Origin: Sphaerochaeta sp.
Lineage (GTDB): Bacteria > Spirochaetota > Spirochaetia > Sphaerochaetales > Sphaerochaetaceae
DNA length: 64,000 nucleotides
NCBI GenBank assembly: GCA_022482495.1
Contig: JAKVPA010000001.1
Coordinates: 248,001-312,000, forward strand
Direction of reading: 5' to 3'
Shown here: positions 1 to 9,105 of the stretch, piece after piece
Numbering within the stretch: the stretch's first letter is position 1
Layout of the letters: each line of letters opens with the position of its first letter
Notes under the pieces: model-generated
Told to the model about the DNA's origin: nothing
What the model saw: the letters and a program-made list of their open reading frames with translations, nothing else
Databases searched by the model: none
Position numbers and translations under genes: made by a program

Positions 1-582
1 CGTCTCATCAAACCCGTTGAACAGTTTCAGCTTCGGGTTGAGCTCCATGAACCGCTCCAGCTGGTAGACCACCTCATTGGTGTGCTTCACTCCTTCGATG
101 GCCTCGCTTTGGAACAAGGCGCGGTAATCGGGGTTCTCAAGGTCAAACTCCCGTTTGGTATTGCCGGGAAAGTTATAGACGATCACCGGGAGTCCGACCT
201 GGTTTGCAATATCATAATAATAGGAACAGACTTCCTTGGGGCTGAAGCCATAGTACAACGGAGGCGTGGCGGCAATGTGCTCGTAGCCCATTGCCTTGGC
301 TTCCCTTCCGTACTGCACCGCCTCCTTGGTGGAAAGAGAACCAATATGGGCGATCAGCTCGGTGCGTCCTTTGAACGCGATGGCCGTCTCAAACGCCTGG
401 AGCCGTTCCTTGTGGGACAGGAGGAAGCACTCGGCGCTGGACCCTCCCAGGAAAAAGCCGCTCGCCCCTTCCTGCAGGTTCCGTTCCATCAGCGCGGTGA
501 GCGCCTTTGGACTGAACTGATCATCAGAGGTGAACGGCGTCACCGACGCAACGTAAATCCCCAGTCGTTTCGCATTCATCAT
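1..582 (-). CDS. DapA/N-acetylneuraminate lyase-family aldolase, 3' end cut by window edge
   Basis: The reverse strand reads MMNAKRLGIYVASVTPF from ATG at 582, preceded by GGAG five bases upstream, and runs off the window with no stop. The fold signature of class I Schiff-base aldolases is clear: the TPF strand, the catalytic tyrosine in IVYNFPG, and a GVKHTN segment carrying the candidate Schiff-base lysine. The usual GTTGE loop reads GGSSAEC here, so the substrate is probably not aspartate semialdehyde; a 2-keto sugar acid or sialic-acid-type substrate is likelier. It lies divergent to a sugar isomerase, which fits a carbohydrate role. The family is secure, the substrate unknown. Confidence 0.85.
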   Translation of the reverse strand, partial: MMNAKRLGIYVASVTPFTSDDQFSPKALTALMERNLQEGASGFFLGGSSAECFLLSHKERLQAFETAIAFKGRTELIAHIGSLSTKEAVQYGREAKAMGYEHIAATPPLYYGFSPKEVCSYYYDIANQVGLPVIVYNFPGNTKREFDLENPDYRALFQSEAIEGVKHTNEVVYQLERFMELNPKLKLFNGFDET

Positions 583-685
583 TGTTTCTCCATCCCTTGT
601 TGCCCATCGTAGCCCTCCCATCGGCAGGCTGTCAATGAAGGTTTACGCTCTTGCCCAAACCAGCTTGTTGCCCTACCATGCAGGC

Positions 686-1520
686 ATGCGTATCGCAACC
701 AGCACCAATCTGGTCAGTTTTCGTCCGGATGGCTCCAAAACGGAGATGCACCATCTGCTTCCCTTGTACAAGCAGGGTGGCTTTTCCGTCTTGGATCTGA
801 ACTTTTGTGAGATGATGAACCCTTCCTCCATCTGGCGTACCGATCGGTACATGGAGCGGGTCGAACGCATCCAGTCATCAAAGGACTCGTTGTCCTTGAC
901 GTTCAACCAGAGCCATGCGCCGTATGCCCGGGACCGCTTCTCCCTTCTCCGTTGAGGATGGGAAGTCGGAAGACGCGTTGATCCATCGTGCCATCCATGT
1001 CAGCTCTCTCCTTGGCGTCGATGTGGTGGTGATCCACCCCGCACCGGCGGATGAAAACCGCCTTTCACAAAACGTCGCCTACCTCTCGCCGTTTGTTGAA
1101 CAGGCAGAGAAAGAAGGAATGCATATCGCTTTGGAGAATCTGGATGGCCAGAGGGAGATCCAAAGCTCTGGGGAACTCTGCGCGTTGGTGGATCTCTTTT
1201 CCTCGTCAACGGTCGGTGTCTGCCTGGATTTCGGGCACGCCCACATGCATGGGCTGGATCTTCCCAAAGAGATCCGTACCTATGGGAAACGGCTGATCGC
1301 CACCCATGTGGCGGACAACCACGGAACTGCGGATGAACATCTTCTGCCGTTCTACGGCACGATCGATTGGAAGGCTTGCATGAAGGCGCTCCGGGAATGC
1401 GGATACCGGGGAGACCTGACCTACGAATGCATGAAGCAGAACCAGTACCTCCCCGAGGCGCTCAAGCCGATGGCCATCCGCCAAGCGAAGGAAATCGGGG
1501 ATTTCCTCCTCAGCCTATGA
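686..1520 (+). CDS. Sugar phosphate isomerase/epimerase (xylose isomerase-like TIM barrel), one +1 frameshift
   Basis: The protein starts MRIATSTNLVSF at 686. A longer in-frame start at 635 exists but adds residues atypical for the family. The reading frame continues to about 940, then must shift by +1 to give VEDGKSEDALIHRA and the rest of the barrel. Metal-ligand segments are visible: ALENLDG, VCLDFGHAH, HVADNHG and TYECMK. These match AP endonuclease family 2 sugar isomerases, about 275 residues after repair. The stop overlaps the next start (ATGA). The break is probably a sequencing error, because both halves are well conserved. Confidence 0.8.
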
Positions 1521-1939
1521 ACAAAGAATTCCTAAGAACCATCAAGTACACCCTCGTCGCCGCATCGGCAGGGCTGATCCAGGCCGTCACCGACACGATC
1601 TGTTTCCAACTGTTGGGAATGAGCGCATGGAGCAGCTACCTGATCGCCCTGATCCTCTCCGTCATCTGGAACTTCGCCATCAACCGGGCGTACACGTTCC
1701 GCTCCAACGCCAACGTATTGGCCTCGCTGGCATTGGTCGCGTTGTACTACGCCGTCTTCACCCCGTTGTCCACCTGGTGGACAAAATTGTTCGTCGACCA
1801 GTGGGGCTGGAACAACTATCTGGTGCTGGCCGCCACCATGCTGGTCAATTTCGTCACCGAATTCTGCTGGCAACGGCTGGTTATCTACCGGGGCAAGGTG
1901 GACACCAAAGCGGGTGACGAATCTATGAAAAAAGTATGA
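1517..1939 (+). CDS. GtrA-like small membrane protein
   Basis: A 140-residue protein starts at ATG 1517, overlapping the upstream stop by four bases. It has four hydrophobic segments, roughly residues 8-28, 35-55, 68-88 and 98-118, with the WNFAINRAYTFR motif between the second and third that typifies GtrA/DPMS-like proteins. GtrA proteins are thought to move or anchor polyprenyl-linked sugars in glycan modification. Coupling to the upstream sugar isomerase suggests surface-glycan or carbohydrate work, which is inference. The basic tail DTKAGDESMKKV is cytoplasmic in the likely topology. Confidence 0.75.
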   Translation: MNKEFLRTIKYTLVAASAGLIQAVTDTICFQLLGMSAWSSYLIALILSVIWNFAINRAYTFRSNANVLASLALVALYYAVFTPLSTWWTKLFVDQWGWNNYLVLAATMLVNFVTEFCWQRLVIYRGKVDTKAGDESMKKV

Positions 1940-1988
1940 AACAGCCAGTCAACTCTTGTGTCATGGAGCTTTTTCCAGTAGCGTGAAC

Positions 1989-2684
1989 ATGGATATGGCG
2001 CACCTTTTGGTTGTAGAAGATGATGATGATATCGCTACGCTTCTCGCCTATCAGCTGGAGAAGCTCGGGTTCACTGTAAGCCGCGCCCGTGACGGGCAGG
2101 AAGCGGTGGACAATCTTTCCTCCGGATCGTTCGATCTGGTGCTGCTGGACATCATGCTCCCCAAACTGGACGGACTGGAAGTGCTGAAGACGATGCGTTA
2201 CCGACTTGGCCTGACCACTCCGGTGATCGTCGAGAGCGCCAAGGGCGAGGAGGCGGACATCGTCACCGCCCTGGAAATCGGCGCGGATGACTATGTCACC
2301 AAACCGTTCAGCATCAACGTGCTGATGGCCAAGATCAAATCGTTGCTCCGGCGTACCAAGGAACACACCTCGGAAGCAACCCCAGAGACGGTGACCACCC
2401 AGCACTTGCTTTTGGACAGCAGAAGCCACACCTGCACCGTCGATGGCGAACTCGTTCCGTTGACGGCGACGGAGTTCTCAATCCTTTGGACCTTGGCCTC
2501 AGACAGCGGACGGGTGTTTACACGCACCCAGTTGATCTCCGCCACCAAAGGGGACGACTACCCGGTGACGGAACGCTCCATTGACGTGCAAATCGCCACC
2601 ATCCGGCATAAGATCAAGAAAGCAGGTCCGTTTCTCAAGACCGTCTGGGGAGTCGGTTACAAGTATCTGGAGGAGCAGTCATGA
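1989..2684 (+). CDS. phoB: PhoB-type response regulator
   Basis: An OmpR/PhoB-family regulator of 231 residues if ATG 1989 is used (GTG 1983 and ATG 1995 are alternatives). The receiver domain shows the acidic pocket VVEDDDD, the phospho-acceptor aspartate in LVLLDIMLP and the conserved lysine in VTKPFS. The C-terminal winged helix ends with VWGVGYKYL, typical of the family. It overlaps the kinase gene by four bases (ATGA) and faces the pst-phoU operon, so it very probably controls phosphate-starvation genes. The regulatory target sites are likely those before pstS. Confidence 0.9.
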   Translation: MDMAHLLVVEDDDDIATLLAYQLEKLGFTVSRARDGQEAVDNLSSGSFDLVLLDIMLPKLDGLEVLKTMRYRLGLTTPVIVESAKGEEADIVTALEIGADDYVTKPFSINVLMAKIKSLLRRTKEHTSEATPETVTTQHLLLDSRSHTCTVDGELVPLTATEFSILWTLASDSGRVFTRTQLISATKGDDYPVTERSIDVQIATIRHKIKKAGPFLKTVWGVGYKYLEEQS

Positions 2685-4459
2685 AACTGCGGGGCCAGCA
2701 AGCCATCATCGTCGCATCGCTCCTGCTCCTTGCCGGCCTTCTCGCATTCATTACGGCGGACCAATCATTCCGCTATGTCACCGACCGTCTCAGTGAGGAA
2801 AACCTTCACCGCCACAGCGCATACCTGAAAGAAAGCATCGAAGCTTCCAACGCCTGGGATCCCGCGGAACTGAATCGCTATGCGTCATCCCACCAGGTAC
2901 GCCTTACCGTAATCGATCCCGACGGAACCGTACAGTACGACAGTCAGGAAAATCCTCAGGCGATGGACAATCACGCCTACCGCACCGAGGTCAAGGCAGC
3001 ATTGGAGACAGGAAGCGGGGAAGACCGAAGAACCTCCGCCACCAGCGGGAAATCCACCCTGTACCAGGCACAGCTCCTGGCCCTCTCCCCTCCGGTCATC
3101 CTCCGGGTCGGTCTGGAACAACAGAGCGTTTCCGTCTGGAGGCGGGTGTTCGTATCGCGGTTCACCCCGATTCTGCTCGCCGCCCTGATCTTCTCCCTGG
3201 CCGTCTCGTTGATTCTGATGGACGGCATCAGCAAGCCGCTGACCCATATCGCCGAGGTGGCAAAAGCGTACGGAAACGGACAACTGGACCGACGCATTTG
3301 GATCGACGGACCGGATGAGGTGAAGATGGTGGGGTCCACCCTGCAGTCCATGGCGGAACAGCTCTCAACCCAGATGAACCGTCTGGAGACGGACCGCAGC
3401 CGCTTTTCCACCATTCTGGAGACGATGACCGAAGCGGTGATTCTGGTCGATCCGAAGAAACAGGTCATCCTGTCCAACGGAGAGGCGAAACGACGGTTCG
3501 GGACGGGAAAGACGTTGATGGAGATGATTCCTGACTCCGACCTGCTCTCCCTCTGCGGCGACACGCTGGAATCCAACCGGACGGGCAGCTGTACGGTGAA
3601 GAACGAGAAGGCGATCTTCCAGGCGAGCATCGCCCCGATCCACATGGAGGGGCTGGTCACCGGAGCGGTCATCACGCTGTCGGACATCACCAACCTGAAG
3701 CACCTGGAACAGGTACGAAAAGATTTTGTCGCAAACGTCTCCCACGAGCTGAAAAGTCCGCTTACTTCCATCCTGGGATTCTCCGACATCCTTACCTCAA
3801 AGGATCTCAGCGAGGAGGAGCGCATCAAGTTCGCCAGCATCGTCAAGGCGAACAGCGAGCGGATGATGGGCATCATCCAGGATCTGCTCACCCTGGCGTC
3901 GCTGGAACGGGACGAAACGACTATTCCGATGCAACCCTCCCCGCTTGGGGTGATCATCGAAGAGACGCTGACCGGCGCCACGTACAAGGCGGACCGAAAG
4001 TCTATCACGTTGAAAGTGGACAACCCGCTTCCCGCCGATACCCAGGTGTACGGCTCCCAATCGCTGTTGGTCCAGGCGCTCCTCAATCTGGTGATCAACG
4101 CCATCTTGTACTCTCCGGAACACACCACCGTCACGCTACAGGTCAGAAAAGAGGGACGAATGATCTCCTTTGCCATCATCGATCATGGAGTCGGCATCGC
4201 AAAAGAAGACCAGGAACGGATTTTCGAACGGTTCTACCGGGTGGACAAAGCAAGGTCCCGTTCCGTCGGAGGAACGGGACTGGGATTGTCCATCGTGCGC
4301 CACGTGGCGATGATCCACAAAGGAACGGTGACGGTCCAGAGCAAGCTCGGTGAGGGCTCCACCTTCACGTTCACCATCCCGTTGGAAGGGAAGATCGGGG
4401 AACTGCAGGAGAAAAGCGACCGGATGCTGGAGCCCCGCTTCAGTTCAGGTCGGGCTTGA
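2681..4459 (+). CDS. phoR: PhoR-type sensor histidine kinase
   Basis: A 592-residue membrane kinase. Transmembrane helix 1 is about residues 8-28, followed by an extracytoplasmic sensor region of about 130 residues, helix 2 near 160-182, a HAMP linker (GISKPLTHIAEVAKAYGNG), and a PAS domain around 240-345. The HisKA domain has the phospho-accepting histidine in VSHELKSPL near residue 354. The ATPase shows the N box NLVINAI, DHGVGI and GGTGLGLSI. It is translationally coupled to phoB. Its 3' end overlaps the convergent phoU gene by 20 bases. Confidence 0.92.
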   Translation: MKLRGQQAIIVASLLLLAGLLAFITADQSFRYVTDRLSEENLHRHSAYLKESIEASNAWDPAELNRYASSHQVRLTVIDPDGTVQYDSQENPQAMDNHAYRTEVKAALETGSGEDRRTSATSGKSTLYQAQLLALSPPVILRVGLEQQSVSVWRRVFVSRFTPILLAALIFSLAVSLILMDGISKPLTHIAEVAKAYGNGQLDRRIWIDGPDEVKMVGSTLQSMAEQLSTQMNRLETDRSRFSTILETMTEAVILVDPKKQVILSNGEAKRRFGTGKTLMEMIPDSDLLSLCGDTLESNRTGSCTVKNEKAIFQASIAPIHMEGLVTGAVITLSDITNLKHLEQVRKDFVANVSHELKSPLTSILGFSDILTSKDLSEEERIKFASIVKANSERMMGIIQDLLTLASLERDETTIPMQPSPLGVIIEETLTGATYKADRKSITLKVDNPLPADTQVYGSQSLLVQALLNLVINAILYSPEHTTVTLQVRKEGRMISFAIIDHGVGIAKEDQERIFERFYRVDKARSRSVGGTGLGLSIVRHVAMIHKGTVTVQSKLGEGSTFTFTIPLEGKIGELQEKSDRMLEPRFSSGRA

Positions 4460-5099
4460 CGCCCTCGGCCATATAGACGATCCAGGCACAGATATTGGTG
4501 ACGTGGTCCCCAAAGCGTTCCAGTTCTTTGGACACGTAGTGGTAATCGAACAGGTTTTCCCGCTCCGCCACATCCGCGGCGTCCACGGCGATGATCATCT
4601 TCCCCGCCTTGGCGTTCAGCCGGTCCACCTCATCGTCCATCTTGGCGATCTCCCTGGCTTTCTGGGAATCCATTCTTACCAACGCGTCGATCACCTCGGC
4701 GGCCATGTGATGGTCCGCCTCAGCCATCTCGGCGATCACCGCGGCGATATCCTGGTGTTTCCTCGGCGTCATCGGCATGACGGCCAGTGCGGCCAGATGG
4801 CAGGCATGGTCACCCATCCGTTCCAGGCTGGTGACGATCTTCATGCCGGCGATCACCTGGCGCATGTACTGGCCGTACGGCGCTTCGCTGATCAGAATCC
4901 GCACGCCGTCGCTTTCGATCAAATCGCGCATCTGGTCGATGAAGTAATCATCTCCCTTGACCTTTTCGGACAGTTTGACGTCTTCCTTTTCGAACGCTTC
5001 CCGGGCAAGCGCGATGGATTCCTCCACCCTGCTTGCCATCTGTACCAGCAGTTCATGGTAGAACTGCAGTTTGTCATCCAATTGATATTTCTTTTCCAT
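4440..5099 (-). CDS. phoU: Phosphate transport regulator PhoU
   Basis: A 219-residue all-helical protein with two PhoU repeats, each marked by a conserved metal-binding helix: LERMGDHACHLAA near residue 90 and LERFGDHVTNICAW near 190. PhoU links PstSCAB to the PhoR kinase, restraining the regulon when phosphate is plentiful. It is the last gene of the pstSCAB-phoU operon, 15 bases after pstB, with a purine-rich ribosome site (GAAAGGGGGACGG). Its C-terminal codons overlap the end of phoR on the other strand. Confidence 0.93.
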   Translation of the reverse strand: MEKKYQLDDKLQFYHELLVQMASRVEESIALAREAFEKEDVKLSEKVKGDDYFIDQMRDLIESDGVRILISEAPYGQYMRQVIAGMKIVTSLERMGDHACHLAALAVMPMTPRKHQDIAAVIAEMAEADHHMAAEVIDALVRMDSQKAREIAKMDDEVDRLNAKAGKMIIAVDAADVAERENLFDYHYVSKELERFGDHVTNICAWIVYMAEGVKPDLN

Positions 5100-5114
5100 T
5101 CCGTCCCCCTTTCA

Positions 5115-5879
5115 TCAACCGAATTTTCCGCTGATGTAATCTTCGGTGCGTTTGTCCTTCGGCTTGAAGAAGATCTGGCTGGTGTCTCCGCTCTCCACCA
5201 GATATCCGCACCGGTCTGAGTCAATCAAGAAGAAGCAGGTCTTGTCGGAGACACGGCTGGCCTGCTGCATGTTGTGGGTCACCACCACGATGGTGTACCG
5301 TTCCTTCAGCTGGGTCATCAGTTCCTCGATGTGCCCGGTGGCGATGGGATCCAACGCCGAGGTGGGCTCATCCATCAGGATCACACGAGGCTGGATTGCC
5401 AGCGTCCGTGCGATGCATAGTCGCTGCTGCTGGCCTCCGGAGAGGGAAAGTGCGCTTTTCTGAAGGCGGTCCTTCACCTCATCCCACAGCGCCGCCTGGC
5501 GCAGGGAGCGCTCAACGATCTCCATCAGCTGGTCTTTGGAAAGCCTTCCGTACAGACGGGGCCCGTAAGCCACATTGTCCAAAATGCTCATGGGGAACGG
5601 ATTGGGCCGTTGAAACACCATGCCCACTTCCTTGCGAAGCGCCATGGCGTCATATTCGGTGAAGATGTCCTTCCCTTCGAATTTCACTTCTCCGGTGATC
5701 TTCACGCCGTCGATCAGATCGTTCATTCTGTCCAGCGTCCTGAGGAACGTCGACTTGCCGCATCCGGACGGTCCGATGCAGGCAGTGATGGCGTGTTCCG
5801 GGATGTCCAACGAGACATCCTTCAGGGCGTGTACCGCACCGTACCAAAGGTGCAGGTTCCGTATGGTGAACGCAGGCAT
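5115..5879 (-). CDS. pstB: Phosphate ABC transporter ATP-binding protein PstB
   Basis: A 254-residue ABC ATPase starting [14 protein letters not shown]. Walker A is GPSGCGKST (about 33-41), the signature is LSGGQQQR, and Walker B is [12 protein letters not shown], followed by the switch histidine in VVTHNM. The Q-loop stretch [11 protein letters not shown] is the usual PstB form. It powers phosphate import through PstC and PstA at the inner membrane. Two bases separate it from pstA and 15 from phoU. Confidence 0.95.
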   Translation of the reverse strand: MPAFTIRNLHLWYGAVHALKDVSLDIPEHAITACIGPSGCGKSTFLRTLDRMNDLIDGVKITGEVKFEGKDIFTEYDAMALRKEVGMVFQRPNPFPMSILDNVAYGPRLYGRLSKDQLMEIVERSLRQAALWDEVKDRLQKSALSLSGGQQQRLCIARTLAIQPRVILMDEPTSALDPIATGHIEELMTQLKERYTIVVVTHNMQQASRVSDKTCFFLIDSDRCGYLVESGDTSQIFFKPKDKRTEDYISGKFG

Positions 5880-5881
5880 GC

Positions 5882-7321
5882 TTACCGCCTCCTTGTATGA
5901 ATCAATCGGTTGGCCACCGTGTTGATGACCAGCACCAGGACGATCAGCACCAGAGCGGAGGCGAACGCCTTGTCCGTCGACTGCCCTTCGGTGATCGTCA
6001 GGAAGATGTGCATCGCCAACACACGGCTGGACGATGTCAGGCTGTGGGCGATATCCGTCCCACTGCCGATGGTATAGATCAATGCGGCCGTCTCACCGAT
6101 GGCCCGGCCGATGGCCAGAATCATGCCGGTGATGATGCCACGTTTGGAACTGGGCAGCACCACACGGAGGATCGTCTCGATCTTGGTGGCTCCCAGGGCC
6201 AGGCTCGCCTCGCTCAGGCTGCGGTCCACACTGGCGATCGCCTCCTGGCTGGTGCGGATGATGGTGGGGAGCACCATCAGGCTGACGGTCAGCGTGCCGC
6301 TGATCAGCGAGAAACCCCAGTGGAACAGCTGGACGAACACCAACAGCCCGAACAGGCCGAAGATGATGGAGGGAAGCGCGGAGAGAATATCGATGCCACT
6401 CTGGATCATCGATTTCATCTTCCCTTCCTTGGCGTACTCGCACAGCCACAGGGCCGCGGCGACACCGATGGGAAGGGAGAACAAAATGGTCAGCATTACC
6501 ATGAAGAACGTGTTGACGATGATCGTCCCGATGCCGCCGTACTTGCCGGACTCCACCGTTTTTTCCGTCATGTAATCCCAGGTGAGGTTCACCCCGGATT
6601 CAATGCCCACCACCTGCAGGCTGGTGATGGCATGCCCTGCATCTTTTGCGTCCTGCCACTGGGCGGCGTCAACGACCAGGTAGGAACCCTCGGTGGATTC
6701 CACTTCATCCAGCGTGGAGACGTTCCTGACCGGCATGTCCGGTCCTCCCAGTTCTTTCCAGGAACGCACCGACCCTTCCTGCAGGTGCACCCATTGGATC
6801 GGCTCCACCATGGCGATGCGGTTGTTGCCGTACAGCGCCGCCACGGTGGGGTTGACGGCAAGCACCTCATCATACAATGGGATTTTCTTCAGATTCTTGC
6901 CTTTCTTCGAGGAGATGACGATCCCTCCCCGCTCCACGTGATCGGGAATGCGATTCTGGTACACCACCTTGTCTTTGGAAAGATCCATGTGGGAGAGAAA
7001 GGCGGGAAGCACATCATCGGTGATGTACAGCGTCACCGGCGAATCGACGCCGCTGAGGTTGCGAAGGCTGTAGATCTTTCCTTGGGCGATATTCCTGAGC
7101 GTGAACCAGGAAAGGTCAGACAACTGGTTGGATGCCGGCGCCGAAATGACGAAACCTTTTTCTTCCTGGGAAAGGGGAACCACATCCCGGATCACCCGGG
7201 TCTGTTTCCAGATTCCACGGAATGCGATATATCCGATGATCGCCACCAGCAAGATGATCGTCGTGACGGAGAGGATCCGCACCACGGCAAGCGCGATGGC
7301 ATTGGTGGTCTTCCGGTTCAT
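5882..7321 (-). CDS. pstA: Phosphate ABC permease PstA with a large extracytoplasmic insertion
   Basis: The C-terminal part (about residues 260-479) is a normal PstA permease with five to six helices and the cytoplasmic EAA loop ([20 protein letters not shown]). Between the first helix (about 10-30) and this core lie roughly 220 extra residues that face the periplasm in the predicted topology; ordinary PstA is near 280-300 residues in all. Part of the insert, [10 protein letters not shown] through [16 protein letters not shown], resembles the WKEVGG region of the PstS encoded in the same operon, so it may be a periplasmic-binding-protein-like module. The gene overlaps pstC by four bases. Confidence 0.9.
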   Translation of the reverse strand: MNRKTTNAIALAVVRILSVTTIILLVAIIGYIAFRGIWKQTRVIRDVVPLSQEEKGFVISAPASNQLSDLSWFTLRNIAQGKIYSLRNLSGVDSPVTLYITDDVLPAFLSHMDLSKDKVVYQNRIPDHVERGGIVISSKKGKNLKKIPLYDEVLAVNPTVAALYGNNRIAMVEPIQWVHLQEGSVRSWKELGGPDMPVRNVSTLDEVESTEGSYLVVDAAQWQDAKDAGHAITSLQVVGIESGVNLTWDYMTEKTVESGKYGGIGTIIVNTFFMVMLTILFSLPIGVAAALWLCEYAKEGKMKSMIQSGIDILSALPSIIFGLFGLLVFVQLFHWGFSLISGTLTVSLMVLPTIIRTSQEAIASVDRSLSEASLALGATKIETILRVVLPSSKRGIITGMILAIGRAIGETAALIYTIGSGTDIAHSLTSSSRVLAMHIFLTITEGQSTDKAFASALVLIVLVLVINTVANRLIHTRRR

Positions 7322-8187
7322 TTCTCCCTCCTATGGGTGGCGTGGATGACAAACAGGTTCAGCGCCAGAATAAAGAAGAACAACAGCATCGCCGTGGCGA
7401 ACAGCGCCGACATATGGACGCCCTCGGCGTAGCTCATGTCGGTGACGATGTTCATCGTCAGCGTGCGTCCCATGGAGACCGGGCTCTTGGGGAAAAGCGG
7501 CGCATTGCCTCCAACGAGGAGCACGGCGGTCGTCTCACCTACGGCACGCCCCAACGCCATCACCAGGGAAGCGACGATCCCGCTTCGCGCGCTGGGAAGG
7601 ATCACCCTGCTGATCGTCTGCCAGGTCGTCGCGCCCAAGGCGACGGAGGCTTCCTTCAGACTCGGTGATACGGCAGAGATGGATACTTCACTGATGTTGA
7701 TGATCGTCGGCAGAATCATGATGGCGAGGATCAACGCCGCGGAGAGCAGGCTGTATCCGTTGCCCCCGAACACATTGCGGACGAACGGCACCACCACGGC
7801 GATGCCGAACAGGCCATAGATGATGGACGGAATGCCGGACAGAAGCTCGATGCTCTCCCTGAGGATCGCCGCCTTCCGTCCTTTGGCGAACAACGCCAGG
7901 TAGACGGCGGTCGCCAGGGAGATCGGCGTGGCGAAGAGCAAGGAAAGTCCGGTGACGATGAAACTCGCCACGATAAAGGAAAGCACCCCGTAATGGGGGT
8001 CGGCTGCCGACGGGCTCCAGTTTGTGGAGAACAGGAATTCCGTAAGGGGGACGTCACGGAACGTCGGTATTCCCTGGGCGAAGATGAAGATGGTGATCAA
8101 CGCCACGGTGGCCACACAAACCAAAGCGGAGGCGAGCAGGATCACCCTGCCGCCCCGCTCAATCCGTTTTCTCGAACGAATGTCCAT
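7318..8187 (-). CDS. pstC: Phosphate ABC permease PstC
   Basis: A 289-residue inner-membrane permease with about six helices. The cytoplasmic coupling loop reads KEASVALGATTWQTISRVILP, and the segment GIPSIIYGLFG is typical of PstC/PstA. It follows pstS after four bases and overlaps pstA by four, so it is translated as part of one operon. It pairs with the enlarged PstA to form the phosphate channel. Confidence 0.93.
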   Translation of the reverse strand: MDIRSRKRIERGGRVILLASALVCVATVALITIFIFAQGIPTFRDVPLTEFLFSTNWSPSAADPHYGVLSFIVASFIVTGLSLLFATPISLATAVYLALFAKGRKAAILRESIELLSGIPSIIYGLFGIAVVVPFVRNVFGGNGYSLLSAALILAIMILPTIINISEVSISAVSPSLKEASVALGATTWQTISRVILPSARSGIVASLVMALGRAVGETTAVLLVGGNAPLFPKSPVSMGRTLTMNIVTDMSYAEGVHMSALFATAMLLFFFILALNLFVIHATHRREK

Positions 8188-8191
8188 CGCG

Positions 8192-9019
8192 TTAGTTCAA
8201 CGGGATGAATCCGGAGTCAAGAACGATCGCCTGACCCTTGGTCCCCAAGAGGAAGTCGACGAACTGCTTTCCGACACCTTCGAGCTGTCCCTTGCTCACC
8301 ATGTACAGGCTGCGGGAGATCGGATACTTTCCATCCTTGACGTTCTCGGCGTTCGGCTCGACACCTTCGATGGTCAGCACTCTGCCGCCCGCTTCGGTGA
8401 CGATCTTTCCGAAGGCCATTCCGATGTACCCGATGGCACCCGGCGTGGAAGCGATCTTCGTGGCGACCTCACCGTTTTCCTTGGCGACGATGGCGTTCTT
8501 GGAGAGCTCTTTCTTCGCTTTGTCCAGAACGATTTCCTTGAAGGAACCGTAGGTGCCGCTGGTCTCGTCCCTGACGACCAGCTGGATCGTCTCATTGGCT
8601 CCACCGACTTCCTTCCAGTTGGTCACATCCCCGGCGAAGATCGAGGCGAGCTGCGCCATGGTCAGGTTGCTGATGCCCACATCCTTGTTGACCGCCACGG
8701 AAAGTCCGTCCAGAGCGATGGTCGTCGGGATCAAGCCGGCGTCCAGCTCGGACTGCTTCAGCTCTCTGCTGGAACCAGCCAGGGAAAGCGTTCCTTCCTG
8801 CAGCTGCTTGATGCCTACGGAAGAACCGAGTGTCTCATAGGTGATGGCCACCGATGGATTTTCCGCTTCGAATGCCGGAATCGCCGTATTGGCGATCGGC
8901 GCCACGGTGGAAGACCCACCGAACGTATAACTTGTCTTTGTTGTTTCTTTGGACCCCTGGGCGAACAGACCACCTGCGATCAGCGCCACGATAAGGAGTG
9001 CTACGAATTGCTTTTTCAT
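8192..9019 (-). CDS. pstS: Phosphate-binding protein PstS
   Basis: A 275-residue secreted binding protein. ATG 9019 has a strong ribosome site (GGAGGAAAAGAA). A signal peptide of about 20 residues ends in LFAQGSKE, the style seen in Sphaerochaeta-type exported proteins. The mature protein has phosphate-pocket motifs: GGSSTVAPI near the N terminus, AGSSRELK in the middle and RDETSGTYGSF further on. It captures phosphate for PstCAB. It is the first gene of the operon, preceded by a candidate Pho box. Confidence 0.94.
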   Translation of the reverse strand: MKKQFVALLIVALIAGGLFAQGSKETTKTSYTFGGSSTVAPIANTAIPAFEAENPSVAITYETLGSSVGIKQLQEGTLSLAGSSRELKQSELDAGLIPTTIALDGLSVAVNKDVGISNLTMAQLASIFAGDVTNWKEVGGANETIQLVVRDETSGTYGSFKEIVLDKAKKELSKNAIVAKENGEVATKIASTPGAIGYIGMAFGKIVTEAGGRVLTIEGVEPNAENVKDGKYPISRSLYMVSKGQLEGVGKQFVDFLLGTKGQAIVLDSGFIPLN

Positions 9020-9080
9020 TTCTTTTCCTCCAACGTTTGACCCAACCTTACTGAAGGGGTATGGGGAAACTGCGAGGAAA

Positions 9081-9100
9081 GTATGAAAAAACCATGAAAA
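9081..9100 (-). promoter_or_regulatory. Candidate Pho box before pstS
   Basis: On the minus strand, two copies of TTTCAT are spaced exactly 11 bases apart (ATGAAA at 9083 and 9094 on the plus strand). They lie 60-80 bases upstream of the pstS start. PhoB-type regulators bind 11-bp direct repeats, so spacing and place fit. The site is also only a few bases beyond the stop of the upstream MATE gene. It is inferred from two repeats only, and no clear -35 was recognised. Confidence 0.5.
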
Positions 9101-9105
9101 ACAGC

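Noticed and set aside
5897-7432. A 511-codon plus-strand frame opposite pstA
   Set aside because: The translation is strongly biased toward His, Asp, Gln and Arg with no recognisable domain, while pstA on the minus strand is clear.
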